The notes under the pieces: generated by a model
Databases searched by the model: none
Told to the model about the DNA's origin: nothing
The model's input: the letters and a program-made list of their open reading frames with translations, nothing else
Shown here: positions 7,551 through 16,341 of the stretch, piece by piece
Numbering within the stretch: position 1 is the first letter of the stretch
Layout: each line of letters opens with the position of its first letter
IMG/VR virus record: IMGVR_UViG_3300021131_000038
Coordinates: 1-30,266 of that record
Length of the DNA stretch: 30,266 bases
Source: a virus
Strand: one strand, 5' to 3'
Position numbers and translations under genes: made by a program

Positions 7551-7767
7551 TATTCCCCCTCGTTTGCTGGTCACGGCTACAAATAGCGGTCGCCTCGTCG
7601 CAGGCATCAAGTGCCATTCGGAGGCCGCTTATTATTCCTACTTGGTGTTTGTAAGTTGGGAAATCAATCGTCGCCAAACCTGTGGAAAGGTTTTCTTTCC
7701 GGTCTTCTATGGCTGCGATAATTAATTTCTTCAGTTCGCGCTCGAAGAGCGTGTTGAACGTAAGCAT
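7543..7767 (-). CDS. Small conserved phage protein, 74 aa
   Basis: This 74-aa protein starts LTFNTLFERELKK and carries the DFPTYKHQVGIISGLRMALDACDEA motif over residues 35-59. I recall this pattern from small late-region proteins of podoviruses of marine and soil bacteria; no function is known. It is mostly helical. Its stop overlaps the start of the GroES-like gene, so the two are probably co-translated. The 103-bp gap upstream holds a strong hairpin (7799-7834). Confidence 0.6.
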   Translation of the reverse strand: MLTFNTLFERELKKLIIAAIEDRKENLSTGLATIDFPTYKHQVGIISGLRMALDACDEATAICSRDQQTRGNNV

Positions 7768-7798
7768 AGACCCCTCTTTGCTCCCCCTCGATGTAAGC

Positions 7799-7834
7799 GG
7801 GACGGCTGGTAGAGGGGGTCAAACCAGCCGTCCC
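7799..7834. repeat. Perfect 12-bp-stem hairpin between genes
   Basis: GGGACGGCTGGT (7799-7810) and ACCAGCCGTCCC (7823-7834) pair perfectly around a 12-base loop. It sits between the stop of the Lys/Gly-rich gene (7871) and the start of the 74-aa gene (7767). Neither strand shows a following U tract, so it is more likely an RNA-processing or stability element, or a weak attenuator, than a classical terminator. Confidence 0.6.
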
Positions 7835-7870
7835 TTGATCCGCGAGCCGACCGAACAGCCCGCGAATATT

Positions 7871-9670
7871 TTAGCCGCGACGCTTCTGGATCTCGGTCTT
7901 CTCAATGCGACCGAGGCCTGAACCGGCGCCTGCATCCATGTCCTTGTAGGAGCTGTACACCTTGCCGCCAGCCTTGCGGGGCATGGGGTGCATGCCGCCA
8001 GCCGGAGGCATCGGGGGAGCGCCCATCGGAGCCCCGCCCATTGGCATGCCGCCACCCATCGGAGGCATGCCCATCGGCACGGGAACGCCGCCGCCAGCCG
8101 GAGGCCCGCCGGCGGGAGGCATACCCGGCATGCCCGGAGGCAGGCCCGGAGGCAGGCCCGGCATACCGGCGTCGGCGCCCTTGGGGTTGATCATGATGTT
8201 GATGTGCGTGCCCTTTGCCTTGCCCTTGGGGGCCTTGCCCTCGGACAGCGCGCCGCCACCAAACTTGTTGGCGCGGTGCAGGTGCTTGAGGGTCTCGGCG
8301 AGGTGGGCGCGCTTGGCAAGCTTCGGATTGGAGCTGTGCTCGGCCTTCGCCAGCTTCTTCGCCGGGATTTTCTCGCCCATCGGGACGTGCAGGGACTTGT
8401 GGAGCGCGCCCTTGTGCTCAATGGCGCCCTGTATCCACTTACCCGCCTTGCCGCCATGCTTCAGGCCCTTCATGGACTGTTGCTTGTCGTGCTTTTCGTC
8501 GAGCTTGGAATTTTCCCAGTGCTCAAGGGTCATGCCGTGCTTCTTGGCGAGCTTGCGATCCTCGCGCAGATCCTGCTTGGAATGCTCCCACTCCATGTGC
8601 GAGACCTTGCCGCCCTTCTTGAGGGCGGGCGTGGCCTGCGCCCCCGTGAACTTGAGGAACGACGGGGAGTTCACGTTGGGCATGGGGGCCTGCGCGGCAG
8701 GCACGATGCCACCATAGTCGTAGTGCTTTGCCTTGGCGCGGCTGGGCTTGGACAGGTTTTGATCGTGCTTTTCAGTCGCGATCTGCTGCTTGGTCGAGGG
8801 CGCCTTCTTGCCAGCCTCGTCCTCCTGCGGCCCGTAGTGGACGTTGCCGCCATCCTTGCGCTTGGCGCGACCGCCACGCTTATGAGCCTCCTCGGACATC
8901 TCGCGCAGGCGGTCCTTGTCCTGCTGCGAAGGTCCACCAGTGGGCTTGTAGCTGGGGTCCGTCTTGGGCTCGTAGTCGGGGCTGTTGTAGCCGAGGTTGT
9001 CGCGGATGCGGTCGGCTGCGGAGCGTTCACCGCCACCGGCCTTCTTCGGAACCTTGCCGCCCTTCTTCATGGGGGGCATGCCGGGAGCGGCGGCGCGGGG
9101 CATGGCCATCGGCGCGGGGCGGCCGGGCATAACGGGCATGCCCTTCGCTGCGGCCGCCTTGGCCTTCATGATGGCCAGCATGCGGGGATCGGGGCCAGCG
9201 CCAGAGGCGGGAGGCATGCCGGGGCCACCGAAGGCCTTCTTGGCGCGGCCGCCAGATTTGAGGCCGTGCATCATGGCGTCGATGTAAGGCTTCAGGATGC
9301 CGCTGGCGGTGCCGCCGCCCATGTCGCGGTGCGCACGGCCGCCGGTCTTCAAGGCGCCGACGTGCTTCTTGCCGGGGCGCTCGGCGTTCGCTTCCTTCTG
9401 GTCGCGGTTCATGAGGCTGTCGGCGGTCAGGGCGCGGCCACCGGACTTGCGGGGCTTGCGACCAGCGTGGACGTGGGCCTTGGCGCCAGTAACCTTGCCG
9501 CCCTTCTTGAACTGGCGCTGGGAGATCGGGCGCATGCCCGTCTTCACGTCCGCGTTCAGGGGCTCGGCGGGCGTCCAGTTTGAGCTGTCCACCTTCTGAT
9601 CTTTTTCACCGGCGAGGCGCTTGGCCTTGCCCTTCATGGCCTCGCGGGCCTTGTGCGCCATGCTGTACAT
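7871..9670 (-). CDS. Large Lys/Gly/Pro/Met-rich KxGG-repeat protein
   Basis: This 599-aa protein is strongly basic and low in complexity. About eleven copies of a [K/R]-x-G-G motif (KKGGK, KSGGR, KRGGR, KHGGK, KAGGK) punctuate short helical segments, and two Pro/Gly/Met tracts (about residues 175-225 and 520-575) look disordered. AGRKPRKSGG near the N-terminus is shared with the His-rich protein at 2231-2656. ATG 9670 is chosen for the strong GAGGAG site seven bases upstream; a longer frame from 9829 lacks one. Its place between portal and scaffold suggests a virion or DNA-associated role, but no function is established. Confidence 0.65.
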   Translation of the reverse strand: MYSMAHKAREAMKGKAKRLAGEKDQKVDSSNWTPAEPLNADVKTGMRPISQRQFKKGGKVTGAKAHVHAGRKPRKSGGRALTADSLMNRDQKEANAERPGKKHVGALKTGGRAHRDMGGGTASGILKPYIDAMMHGLKSGGRAKKAFGGPGMPPASGAGPDPRMLAIMKAKAAAAKGMPVMPGRPAPMAMPRAAAPGMPPMKKGGKVPKKAGGGERSAADRIRDNLGYNSPDYEPKTDPSYKPTGGPSQQDKDRLREMSEEAHKRGGRAKRKDGGNVHYGPQEDEAGKKAPSTKQQIATEKHDQNLSKPSRAKAKHYDYGGIVPAAQAPMPNVNSPSFLKFTGAQATPALKKGGKVSHMEWEHSKQDLREDRKLAKKHGMTLEHWENSKLDEKHDKQQSMKGLKHGGKAGKWIQGAIEHKGALHKSLHVPMGEKIPAKKLAKAEHSSNPKLAKRAHLAETLKHLHRANKFGGGALSEGKAPKGKAKGTHINIMINPKGADAGMPGLPPGLPPGMPGMPPAGGPPAGGGVPVPMGMPPMGGGMPMGGAPMGAPPMPPAGGMHPMPRKAGGKVYSSYKDMDAGAGSGLGRIEKTEIQKRRG

Positions 9671-9700
9671 GCTTTTCTCCTCGGAGTTCCGGCGTCCCGG

Positions 9701-9728
9701 TTGCCACGTTGGCGTTAGTGAGTATACA
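9701..9728 (+). promoter_or_regulatory. Plus-strand promoter of the 9771 gene
   Basis: TTGCCA (9701-9706), a 16-bp spacer and TATACA (9723-9728) form a good sigma70-like promoter reading right, 43 bp before ATG 9771. On the opposite strand TATACT in the same place is a possible -10 for the 7871-9670 gene, but its -35 is poor. The 100-bp gap is therefore probably a divergent promoter region. Confidence 0.55.
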
Positions 9729-9770
9729 CTGAAACGGTATTCATTAAACGCCCCCTCATGGAGATCTATT

Positions 9771-9968
9771 ATGGCCGTTGTTCGCACGTTCCCCAGTGGC
9801 TTCAAAATCTGGGACGGCAAGCTCACCAAGCAAGAAGAAGCCGATTTCTACCGCCGGATTGGCGGTGGTCCGACGAAAATTTTGCGCTCTAACCCTCATT
9901 GTCCTGCCGCGCAACCAACGGCGCCAAGAGCGCAGCGCCAATTGCCGGAAGAACCGTCCCGTTCTTGA
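9771..9968 (+). CDS. Small plus-strand gene inside the late module, 65 aa
   Basis: ATG 9771 is preceded by ATGGAGATCTATT, a variant of the ATGGAG-N6-ATG leader used by the early plus-strand genes, and by a plausible promoter. The first 40 residues (FPSGFKIWDGKLTKQEEADFYRRIGGG) look like a real folded segment. The Pro/Ala-rich tail (about residues 41-65) is read antisense to the 3' end of the 9889-13398 gene, so the true end of the protein is less certain. No family is recognised beyond similarity to short phage proteins containing YRRIGGGP. It may be an independently inserted single-gene unit. Confidence 0.5.
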   Translation: MAVVRTFPSGFKIWDGKLTKQEEADFYRRIGGGPTKILRSNPHCPAAQPTAPRAQRQLPEEPSRS

Positions 9969-12900
9969 GCGCAGCTTCAAGACGATCAATCCAGCCCGGA
10001 CCTTCGCCAATGATACGGCGTGAGCGTTGGATGTCATCGCGAGTGGCACCCCACTTGCTTGCCCACTCTTCATCGCGGGCAAGGTTATTGAGCGCCTTCT
10101 GCGGGATGTCTGCATTACGGTTGAAAGCCTGACGAATGCCGGGTGTTTGATTGACTTGCTTGAGGAGAGCGCGAGTAGCGTCACCAGATCCGGGCTTGGC
10201 AAATTCGTCTTCATAAGACAGGTAGCCGGTGTCAACACCGGGTTGTATTTTAACGCGCTGCGCGCCGGTAGAACCTTCAGGGCGGGCAAGTTCGATAGCC
10301 CTTTCAACTTGAGCCCGCGCGTCGCGAGAAAGTTCTGGGGCACCGGGGTAAAAAGACGTGGCAGTAATGCCTTGGCCGGTATCAACAATGTCGTTTAGCC
10401 CATGAGGCGAAAGGCCTTCACGCATTTTAACTAATTCATCAACGGTCGCGGGACGATCCATCGGCAAGAAATAGCTGGTGGAAAGTTTAGGGGCTCCGCC
10501 AGCCCAAGGTTTATGCCAAGCACCAGCATTTTGTGCATCAATGTAGGCACGCGTGGCTTCGCCAGCATTCAGCAACGCACGGTCAGCAGGCGCCACGCTT
10601 TTCGCTTCGCCAGATTGGAAAGCAATCAATGGCCGCGCCACTTCGCCCGGATTGGTTTCGAGAACACCAGAAGGCGTCGTGTACATGCCCTGCATCTGAT
10701 TTGTCGGGCGAACGCGCATCGACACGCCAGTGTTGGGGATGCCAAGACCGGAATAGATTGCGTCTCGATTGCCGGGAGCGAATGCCCAAGAACTGCGAGG
10801 ATCTGCGGCAAAGGCATTGCGTTCTTCCTGCGAGGCGCCAACAGAGCCGGGCAAGTGCTGCGTCACGGAACCCGGCTGGGCTTCGTGCGTGGCGAAAGCA
10901 GTGTGCTTATCAAAGGCGTCACCAATCGTTTTGTTAGCTTCTTGAAAAGCATTTTCGTAGGCAAGTTCTTTGGCAATATCCATTTTTGTCATATTACGAT
11001 TAGAACCATAGCCATTATTAAAAAGCTCTTCTGCACGAGGGAGCTGTTCATTAATTAAATTCGGACGCTGATCAAGAATGTCGAGGGCCTTCTGCCGAAC
11101 CCAAGGTGCCGCTTGAAGCTGCTCGCCAGTCCAATTAGAGCGACCAGCTAAATTGGCTTTGTTTGCACGGTCAACAGCCAAAGCAGTTTCATAATCCAAG
11201 AACGAATGCTGAGTTCCGGTTAGTGCAGCGCGCTGTGCGTCGCCGCCAGCTTCGGTATAATTAAAATTTCGCGCATGGCGAAAATCATTCACGCCGGTTG
11301 CGCCGGGCTGCGTAAGCTGATCAGGGTTGATGAGGCGTGCATATTCACCCGTTTTTTTTCCAAGCTGCATTTCGCTCGGGTCTTGCATCTCAATGGCACG
11401 GTTATGAGCCTCAAATTGCGCAGGACGCGCAGCTTTTACTGGCATGCCAGCGATTGAAGCGTTGTTTTCCTTAAGAGCGAACGCCAGCTCACTTTGCGGG
11501 CTTACGCCAGCCGACCATTGTCCTTCTTGCGCAGCCATCCACGCATTAGCTACAGGGTCTCCGCCAGTGACCGAGTTGACCGCAGCACGGTAGCGATCAT
11601 ACCAATCGCCGCCACGAGGGTCAGCTCCAATGTAGGTATCAAAATTTTTGCGCAAAGCATTTAATTGGCGCTTATTTTCGATGTCGCGCGGACCTCCCAC
11701 AAAACCACTATTAGGATTGCCAGCTTCCGTGGGAATTAAATGCTGCTCTTTGCGAGCAATTTTAATTGCTTCGTCAACGGGAAGGTCACGGATGCTGGGG
11801 AGTTCCGTTGCCTTAGTAATTTTGCCGCGCATGCCGGGGATTGCCGCCATAGCAGCATAAGGAGATGCTTCTGAAACGGCCTGACTGGTTTTGCCAAGGA
11901 CCGTCGCAAGTTCAGGAGCAGCCTTCAACGCCCCAACATGGATAGGATCTACAACACTGGCAACAGCCCCAAAGCGGCTACCAATTTCTGGGTTGCCCGT
12001 TAGTTCAGTGACAGCTTGCTCCCCAGACTTAATTGCGCCAGTGAGCGGAGCAGCAAACATCCCGCCAACACCAAGGCCATATTGTAGAGGCCCACTTACA
12101 TTGTAGAGCGGCCCTTTGTCACTGACAGTATTTTCCATGCCTTGGCGAGCATATTCATTGGCATCGCGAAGAGCCTCATGCACATTGCCAATGTAATTCT
12201 CAGCTCCCTTGCGAAGGGGTTCGCCAACGGCGGCGCCAGCTTTTCCAGCGCCAATGCTGGCAGCTTCAATTGCTTTATATCCGGGGACATTGCGATAATC
12301 AGTGTTGTCGCCATAGGCCACGTTGCCCATCGGATCAACATAACTACCATCACTGCCATCAAAGTGGCGCCGAAGGACATGCAGAGCATGGTCGATGATA
12401 TGGCGATGCGTCATGCTCTTGTCTCCATTCGTTTCGCCACCACCAGCCCGCCCCTCACGGTGGAACCGCGTCGCGCCAATGTCGGTGTAGTCGGGGAACT
12501 TGCGCGCCCAGCTTGGCTCATCACGGCCCAGCGCATACTGCGAGCCCGGCCCCCAGAAGAACGTCGCGCCGCCGGTGTTGTCCTCGCCCTGCAAGGCGGC
12601 GTCGAGGGCCTCGGCGGCGGCTTGATACCGATCAGTGCCGGGCTTGATCTTCATCGGGTAGTTGGCCAGAGACTTGTTGCCCCACGGCTCGAACTGGCGC
12701 TTGCCAAACAGGACGTGCTCGGGCGTGGCGCCAAAGCGGCCCGAGTTGATCCGGTTCATGATCACGTTGGCAATGCCCTTGGACTCCTCGGGATGTCCGC
12801 TGCTCTCGGCCGCAATCGTGCGGATGATGTAGTCGGCCTGCTGGGGCGTCAGGTCAGTCATGCCGGGTTGCGCCTCGGCCCGGTCGGTCAGCTTTGGCGC

Positions 12901-13398
12901 CACCGTCATGGCGGTGTCGATGGCGGCCTGAGCAGGCGCAGGCGCAGGGGTGGCGGTCGAGGCGAACGCCATCGGCGTCACGTCCTGCGCAACAGGCGTC
13001 AAAGTGGGCAAAAATGGCCGTGGAGCGCCGTCGGCGCCGGGCATGGCGTAGGCCTTATCAGGCTGCGCAAACGGGATGCTGACAGTCTCCGGCTCCGGCG
13101 CGGGTGCTGGAGTAGCGGCGGCGATCTGTTGGCGCGGGGCGGGCTCCGCAGGCGCACGGCGCGAGGGCTGCGGGATCGAGCCCGTCACGTCTTCATCCCT
13201 CGCCTGCGCCTGCTGCGCCAGACGCATGGCCTTGTCGGCCTTGAAGAAGTCGGACGCTACCTCGGGGTTGCCCCAGTCGCCGGGCGATGGCGCGTTGCCG
13301 GTGGACATGATGTCAGGGCCGGAGAACAGGTCGGACAGGCCGCCGCCCTCGAAGTGCTGGCGAGATGCGTGAAGGGCTCGTGCGACCAGATCGTCCAT
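9889..13398 (-). CDS. Giant virion protein with SleB-type cell-wall hydrolase domain
   Basis: This 1169-aa protein follows the portal gene directly. Residues 1-180 are disordered and Pro/Ala-rich. Residues 184-314 form a cell-wall hydrolase SleB-like (Hydrolase_2) domain, with IAAESSGHPEESKGIANVI holding the likely catalytic Glu198, then GATFFWGPGS. Residues 329-1169 are unrecognised, with an Ala/Gly-rich possible membrane-active stretch near 440-510. At residue 329 an internal ATG (12414) has GGAG eight bases upstream and opens with HRHIIDHALHVLRRHFDG, echoing the protein's own N-terminus. Base composition changes from GC-rich to AT-rich at the same place. It probably acts as an ejected internal virion protein that opens the wall during DNA entry. 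Confidence 0.75.
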   Translation of the reverse strand: MDDLVARALHASRQHFEGGGLSDLFSGPDIMSTGNAPSPGDWGNPEVASDFFKADKAMRLAQQAQARDEDVTGSIPQPSRRAPAEPAPRQQIAAATPAPAPEPETVSIPFAQPDKAYAMPGADGAPRPFLPTLTPVAQDVTPMAFASTATPAPAPAQAAIDTAMTVAPKLTDRAEAQPGMTDLTPQQADYIIRTIAAESSGHPEESKGIANVIMNRINSGRFGATPEHVLFGKRQFEPWGNKSLANYPMKIKPGTDRYQAAAEALDAALQGEDNTGGATFFWGPGSQYALGRDEPSWARKFPDYTDIGATRFHREGRAGGGETNGDKSMTHRHIIDHALHVLRRHFDGSDGSYVDPMGNVAYGDNTDYRNVPGYKAIEAASIGAGKAGAAVGEPLRKGAENYIGNVHEALRDANEYARQGMENTVSDKGPLYNVSGPLQYGLGVGGMFAAPLTGAIKSGEQAVTELTGNPEIGSRFGAVASVVDPIHVGALKAAPELATVLGKTSQAVSEASPYAAMAAIPGMRGKITKATELPSIRDLPVDEAIKIARKEQHLIPTEAGNPNSGFVGGPRDIENKRQLNALRKNFDTYIGADPRGGDWYDRYRAAVNSVTGGDPVANAWMAAQEGQWSAGVSPQSELAFALKENNASIAGMPVKAARPAQFEAHNRAIEMQDPSEMQLGKKTGEYARLINPDQLTQPGATGVNDFRHARNFNYTEAGGDAQRAALTGTQHSFLDYETALAVDRANKANLAGRSNWTGEQLQAAPWVRQKALDILDQRPNLINEQLPRAEELFNNGYGSNRNMTKMDIAKELAYENAFQEANKTIGDAFDKHTAFATHEAQPGSVTQHLPGSVGASQEERNAFAADPRSSWAFAPGNRDAIYSGLGIPNTGVSMRVRPTNQMQGMYTTPSGVLETNPGEVARPLIAFQSGEAKSVAPADRALLNAGEATRAYIDAQNAGAWHKPWAGGAPKLSTSYFLPMDRPATVDELVKMREGLSPHGLNDIVDTGQGITATSFYPGAPELSRDARAQVERAIELARPEGSTGAQRVKIQPGVDTGYLSYEDEFAKPGSGDATRALLKQVNQTPGIRQAFNRNADIPQKALNNLARDEEWASKWGATRDDIQRSRRIIGEGPGWIDRLEAALKNGTVLPAIGAALLAPLVARQDNEG

Positions 13399-13399
13399 C

Positions 13400-15694
13400 T
13401 CACTGCTCCGTCAGGGGCTGCTCGTTTGCCTCAAGGCGCTGGATCATGCCGGGGTCGAGGATGCTATTGGCAATCGGCACGCCCTGCGGATTGGCGGCAA
13501 GATCCTCGGCCAGCTTCACAGCGGCCAGACGCTCGCGGCTCTCGCGGTCGCGCTTGCGGTTGATGGCGTCCATCATGTTGTCCTGCTGCTTGTCGCGCAG
13601 CTCCTGCTGCTTGAGCTGCAAGTCCGTCATCTTGATCTGGTCTTCAATCGTCGGAGACTGCTGCCCCGCAGCGCCACCGGCCTGCCCAGTCTTGGCGCCC
13701 GCCTCCTGAACCTTGGCCTGCGCCACCATCGTCTTGGCGTCAGCCTCCTGCTTTTGGATCTGCACCATTGCCTTGGCGTATTCGACCTCTGGCGGGGGCT
13801 TCTGTTGCAGCGACGTGGGCGGCACCATGAATTGCTGCGGGTTGCTCCAGCCCATCGCCTGCAAGGCCGCAGTGTCGATGGCGATGGGGTCGTACAGGCT
13901 CGGGTTGCCCGCCTGAAGCTGCTTGAGGCCCATGATCTTCATCACACGCTGGGTCTGGCTGGCGGTGTTGGGATCAGCCTGCGGAACGAGGTCGCAGTTA
14001 TTGATGGCGTTGAGGAACGTCGCCTCATCCCACTGGTAGGCGGGCTTTTTGTTGCGCTGCCAGAAGCTGTCGGGGTTCTCGCGGAAGCAGCGGACCAGAA
14101 GCTGAAACTCCTCGGCCTGCGCGGCGTGCATGCGCTTGTGGACGGCGTTCAGCACTTTGGTGGCCTGATCAATCATGGCCAGCGTCGTGCCCACCGGCGC
14201 GTCTGCACGGCCCTCGCCCACCTGCTGCTCGGACGTGCCGCCAATGCGCATGCCGGTTGTCGCCATGTTCTCGACGAGCTGCATGAGGGCGCCGCCCGGT
14301 TCCTTGTAGGGCAGGGGCATGATGGCGTCGCGGATCGGCATGCCGCCCGTCTTGACCAGAGCCCCGCCGCCCGGAGGCACACGGAACATGTTGGTGTTCT
14401 GGCGAGCGCCGCTGTCGGCGTAGAGGAAGCCGGGGAAGTTGGCGTACATGCCCGCGTCGAGCATCTCGCGCCACGCCGCCGTAATGGCGTTCGTGGTGTT
14501 GCCGAGGATGTGGAGCAGGCCGATGTCGTAGAACCCAAGGCCGGGCACGAAGGTGTACTTGACGAAGTTTGTGCGCGCCTCGGGCAGCTCCTGATCGTCC
14601 TCGTCGTAATTGCGGACGATGGACAAGATCTCGCGGGACGACAGGTCGATGGTCACGCGATAAGGGATCTCAAGGCCGCTCTCCTTGCCCTTGTACTTGT
14701 GCTCGAAGCCGGGCAGGTCGAGTTCGCAGTAGCACTCGTAGATCTCGCGGTCGCGGTCTTCGGGGCGGAACGTGCCAGCCGAAATCCCCTGCACCGAGCG
14801 TTCCTCGCGCTGGGCGGAGTCCAGATCCTGCTCCTTGGCCATTGGCAGGTCGATGTCGCGATAGACACCAAGGATCTGAAGGCGCCGCACGGTCGAGGCC
14901 CGCATCATCGAGCGGTGCGTGATCCGCTTGGCGTTGCGCAGGTCGGTCGCCGCGTTGTTCACGATCAGGTCGTCGGCGTCCACGCTCTCGGACACCGGGC
15001 GGCCACGGAGCGGGCAGAAGTAGACCTTCTTGAAGCTGGTGCCGCCAAAGCCGAGCATGAGCAGCATGCGGTCGGTGTCAGGATAATATTCCGTGGCGGT
15101 CGAGGTCAGGTAGTGGTTGAGGTCAAGCTCCAGCGCGTCGGCGAGCCGGTCCTCGACCAGTGTTCCGTTGTTGTTGTCATCACGGATCTTCACCGGCCCG
15201 TCGGTCGGGAGCAGCTCGGATCGGGCGTTGGCCTGAAAGCGGAGGACGGCCTCCAGCAGCAGCGGGTGGCGCACCCGGCTCATGCCCTCGACCGGGGCGC
15301 CGTCCGTCGAGCCCCCAAGGCCCGGTATCTCAATCTTGAGGCCGAGCAGCTTGATGCCGGTGGCTCGGGCCTCGATCCACTCCTTGCGGCTCTCAAGGTC
15401 GTCATTGATGCCGCGCAGCAGCTCGTCGGCCACCTGACCCAGCGTGCTTTGGTCAATGTCTTCGACGAGGTTGTCAAACCAGCCGCCCTTCTTCTTGCCG
15501 GGCTGATCGACGAGGCTCTTGCCATCAAGGCTAATCGTCACCGAGCCGTCGTCGTGCTCAATGCGCAGGATGGCGTCGTCGTCATTGGCGGGCTGGATGT
15601 CGGGGCCGTTCTCCTCGATGACGACGTCGGGCGCCCGCGTCTCCAAGCCGGGGAGGCGGATATTCGGGTTCACTAGGCCGGGCATCGGAGGCAT
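13400..15694 (-). CDS. Portal protein, P22 type
   Basis: This 764-aa protein matches P22-like portals in size and layout. An acidic N-terminus is followed by a core with LMLGFGGTSFKKVYF, AWREMLDAGMYANFPGFLYADSGA, PPGGGALVKTGG and GTTLAMIDQATKVL. The C-terminal coiled coil (about residues 640-730) is rich in Gln, Lys and Ala and would form the portal barrel. The portal dodecamer is the DNA gate and packaging-motor dock. The start at 15694 follows GAGGG and the stop of the small gene upstream. Terminase genes lie further upstream and the SleB protein follows at once. Confidence 0.85.
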   Translation of the reverse strand: MPPMPGLVNPNIRLPGLETRAPDVVIEENGPDIQPANDDDAILRIEHDDGSVTISLDGKSLVDQPGKKKGGWFDNLVEDIDQSTLGQVADELLRGINDDLESRKEWIEARATGIKLLGLKIEIPGLGGSTDGAPVEGMSRVRHPLLLEAVLRFQANARSELLPTDGPVKIRDDNNNGTLVEDRLADALELDLNHYLTSTATEYYPDTDRMLLMLGFGGTSFKKVYFCPLRGRPVSESVDADDLIVNNAATDLRNAKRITHRSMMRASTVRRLQILGVYRDIDLPMAKEQDLDSAQREERSVQGISAGTFRPEDRDREIYECYCELDLPGFEHKYKGKESGLEIPYRVTIDLSSREILSIVRNYDEDDQELPEARTNFVKYTFVPGLGFYDIGLLHILGNTTNAITAAWREMLDAGMYANFPGFLYADSGARQNTNMFRVPPGGGALVKTGGMPIRDAIMPLPYKEPGGALMQLVENMATTGMRIGGTSEQQVGEGRADAPVGTTLAMIDQATKVLNAVHKRMHAAQAEEFQLLVRCFRENPDSFWQRNKKPAYQWDEATFLNAINNCDLVPQADPNTASQTQRVMKIMGLKQLQAGNPSLYDPIAIDTAALQAMGWSNPQQFMVPPTSLQQKPPPEVEYAKAMVQIQKQEADAKTMVAQAKVQEAGAKTGQAGGAAGQQSPTIEDQIKMTDLQLKQQELRDKQQDNMMDAINRKRDRESRERLAAVKLAEDLAANPQGVPIANSILDPGMIQRLEANEQPLTEQ

Positions 15695-15696
15695 GT

Positions 15697-15903
15697 TCAG
15701 CCCTCTTTGGACAACAACAGGGAGATCTCCTCGTCAAACCGACGGAGGCCTTCTTGAGCCGCCAATGTATCAGACATGGCGTTGATCGTATAGACGCGGA
15801 CATAATCGTTGGGCTCGCGGCCCCAGACCTCAACCCTAAAGGCGCCCATGCCCACCGGCGTGGAGGGGCGGATAACATCGACGGTGGCGCTGCACGGGAT
15901 CAC
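15697..15903 (-). CDS. Small phage protein between terminase and portal, 68 aa
   Basis: GTG 15903 is chosen as the start because it overlaps the upstream stop as GTGA and has GGAG seven bases upstream; an ATG at 15930 would read into the upstream gene. The protein has FRVEVWG, VRVYTINAMSDTLAAQEGLRRFDEE (about residues 22-60), an alpha/beta pattern I have seen in small late-operon proteins of other phages. The function is unknown. Tight coupling to the coiled-coil gene and to the portal gene supports it as a real packaging-region gene. Confidence 0.65.
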   Translation of the reverse strand: MIPCSATVDVIRPSTPVGMGAFRVEVWGREPNDYVRVYTINAMSDTLAAQEGLRRFDEEISLLLSKEG

Positions 15904-16331
15904 TTCTGCTCTCCAAACTGGGCGATCCACTCATTCACCTGATCATGCAGGCGCTTGTGGTCTTCATAGGCGCGCTTGAGCTTGTCTTCGACCTGAGCCT
16001 TTTCCCGGCGGAGTTTGTCGAAGTCCGCCATGCGAGCGATATGCTGCTCGGGCGTCTTGCCGATCTTTTCACGCAGCAGTTCGTTCTCGTCATAGAGCTG
16101 GAGGCCAATGCGCCCAGCGTCCTCGCAGGCCTTGGTGGCCTCAAGCAGCTTGACCCGCAGGCGCCGGTTCTCAGCCTGCAAGTCGAACAGGGCACGCAGG
16201 CTATCGGGCCAGAACCACTTCGCCAGCCGGTCGCGCCACGTCGGCGCCAGCTCGGCGCGGTCGTAATCGCCATAGTAACGGCTTTCGCCTTTCAACTCAG
16301 CAAAACCCATGATTTTCAACGGTTCAGTCAT
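15900..16331 (-). CDS. Coiled-coil protein downstream of terminase
   Basis: This 143-aa protein has an N-terminal segment with AELKGESRYYGDYDR and TWRDRLAKWFWPDSLR, then a long coiled coil (about residues 55-138) rich in Leu, Glu, Lys and Arg. ATG 16331 is preceded by a perfect AGGAGG that begins inside the terminase stop codon, so a longer frame upstream is not used. The coiled coil suggests an oligomeric assembly or packaging factor; no family is recognised. Confidence 0.65.
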   Translation of the reverse strand: MTEPLKIMGFAELKGESRYYGDYDRAELAPTWRDRLAKWFWPDSLRALFDLQAENRRLRVKLLEATKACEDAGRIGLQLYDENELLREKIGKTPEQHIARMADFDKLRREKAQVEDKLKRAYEDHKRLHDQVNEWIAQFGEQK

Positions 16332-16341
16332 GTGATCCTCC

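Noticed and set aside
7988-9583. Long plus-strand open frame opposite the Lys/Gly-rich gene
   Set aside because: The minus-strand gene has a strong ribosome site and operon context; the plus frame is Ala/Gly/Arg/His filler created by GC-rich low-complexity codons.
13754-15676. Long plus-strand open frame opposite the portal gene
   Set aside because: It is an antisense shadow: no ribosome site, no domain, and composition typical of complement-strand reading of GC-rich genes.
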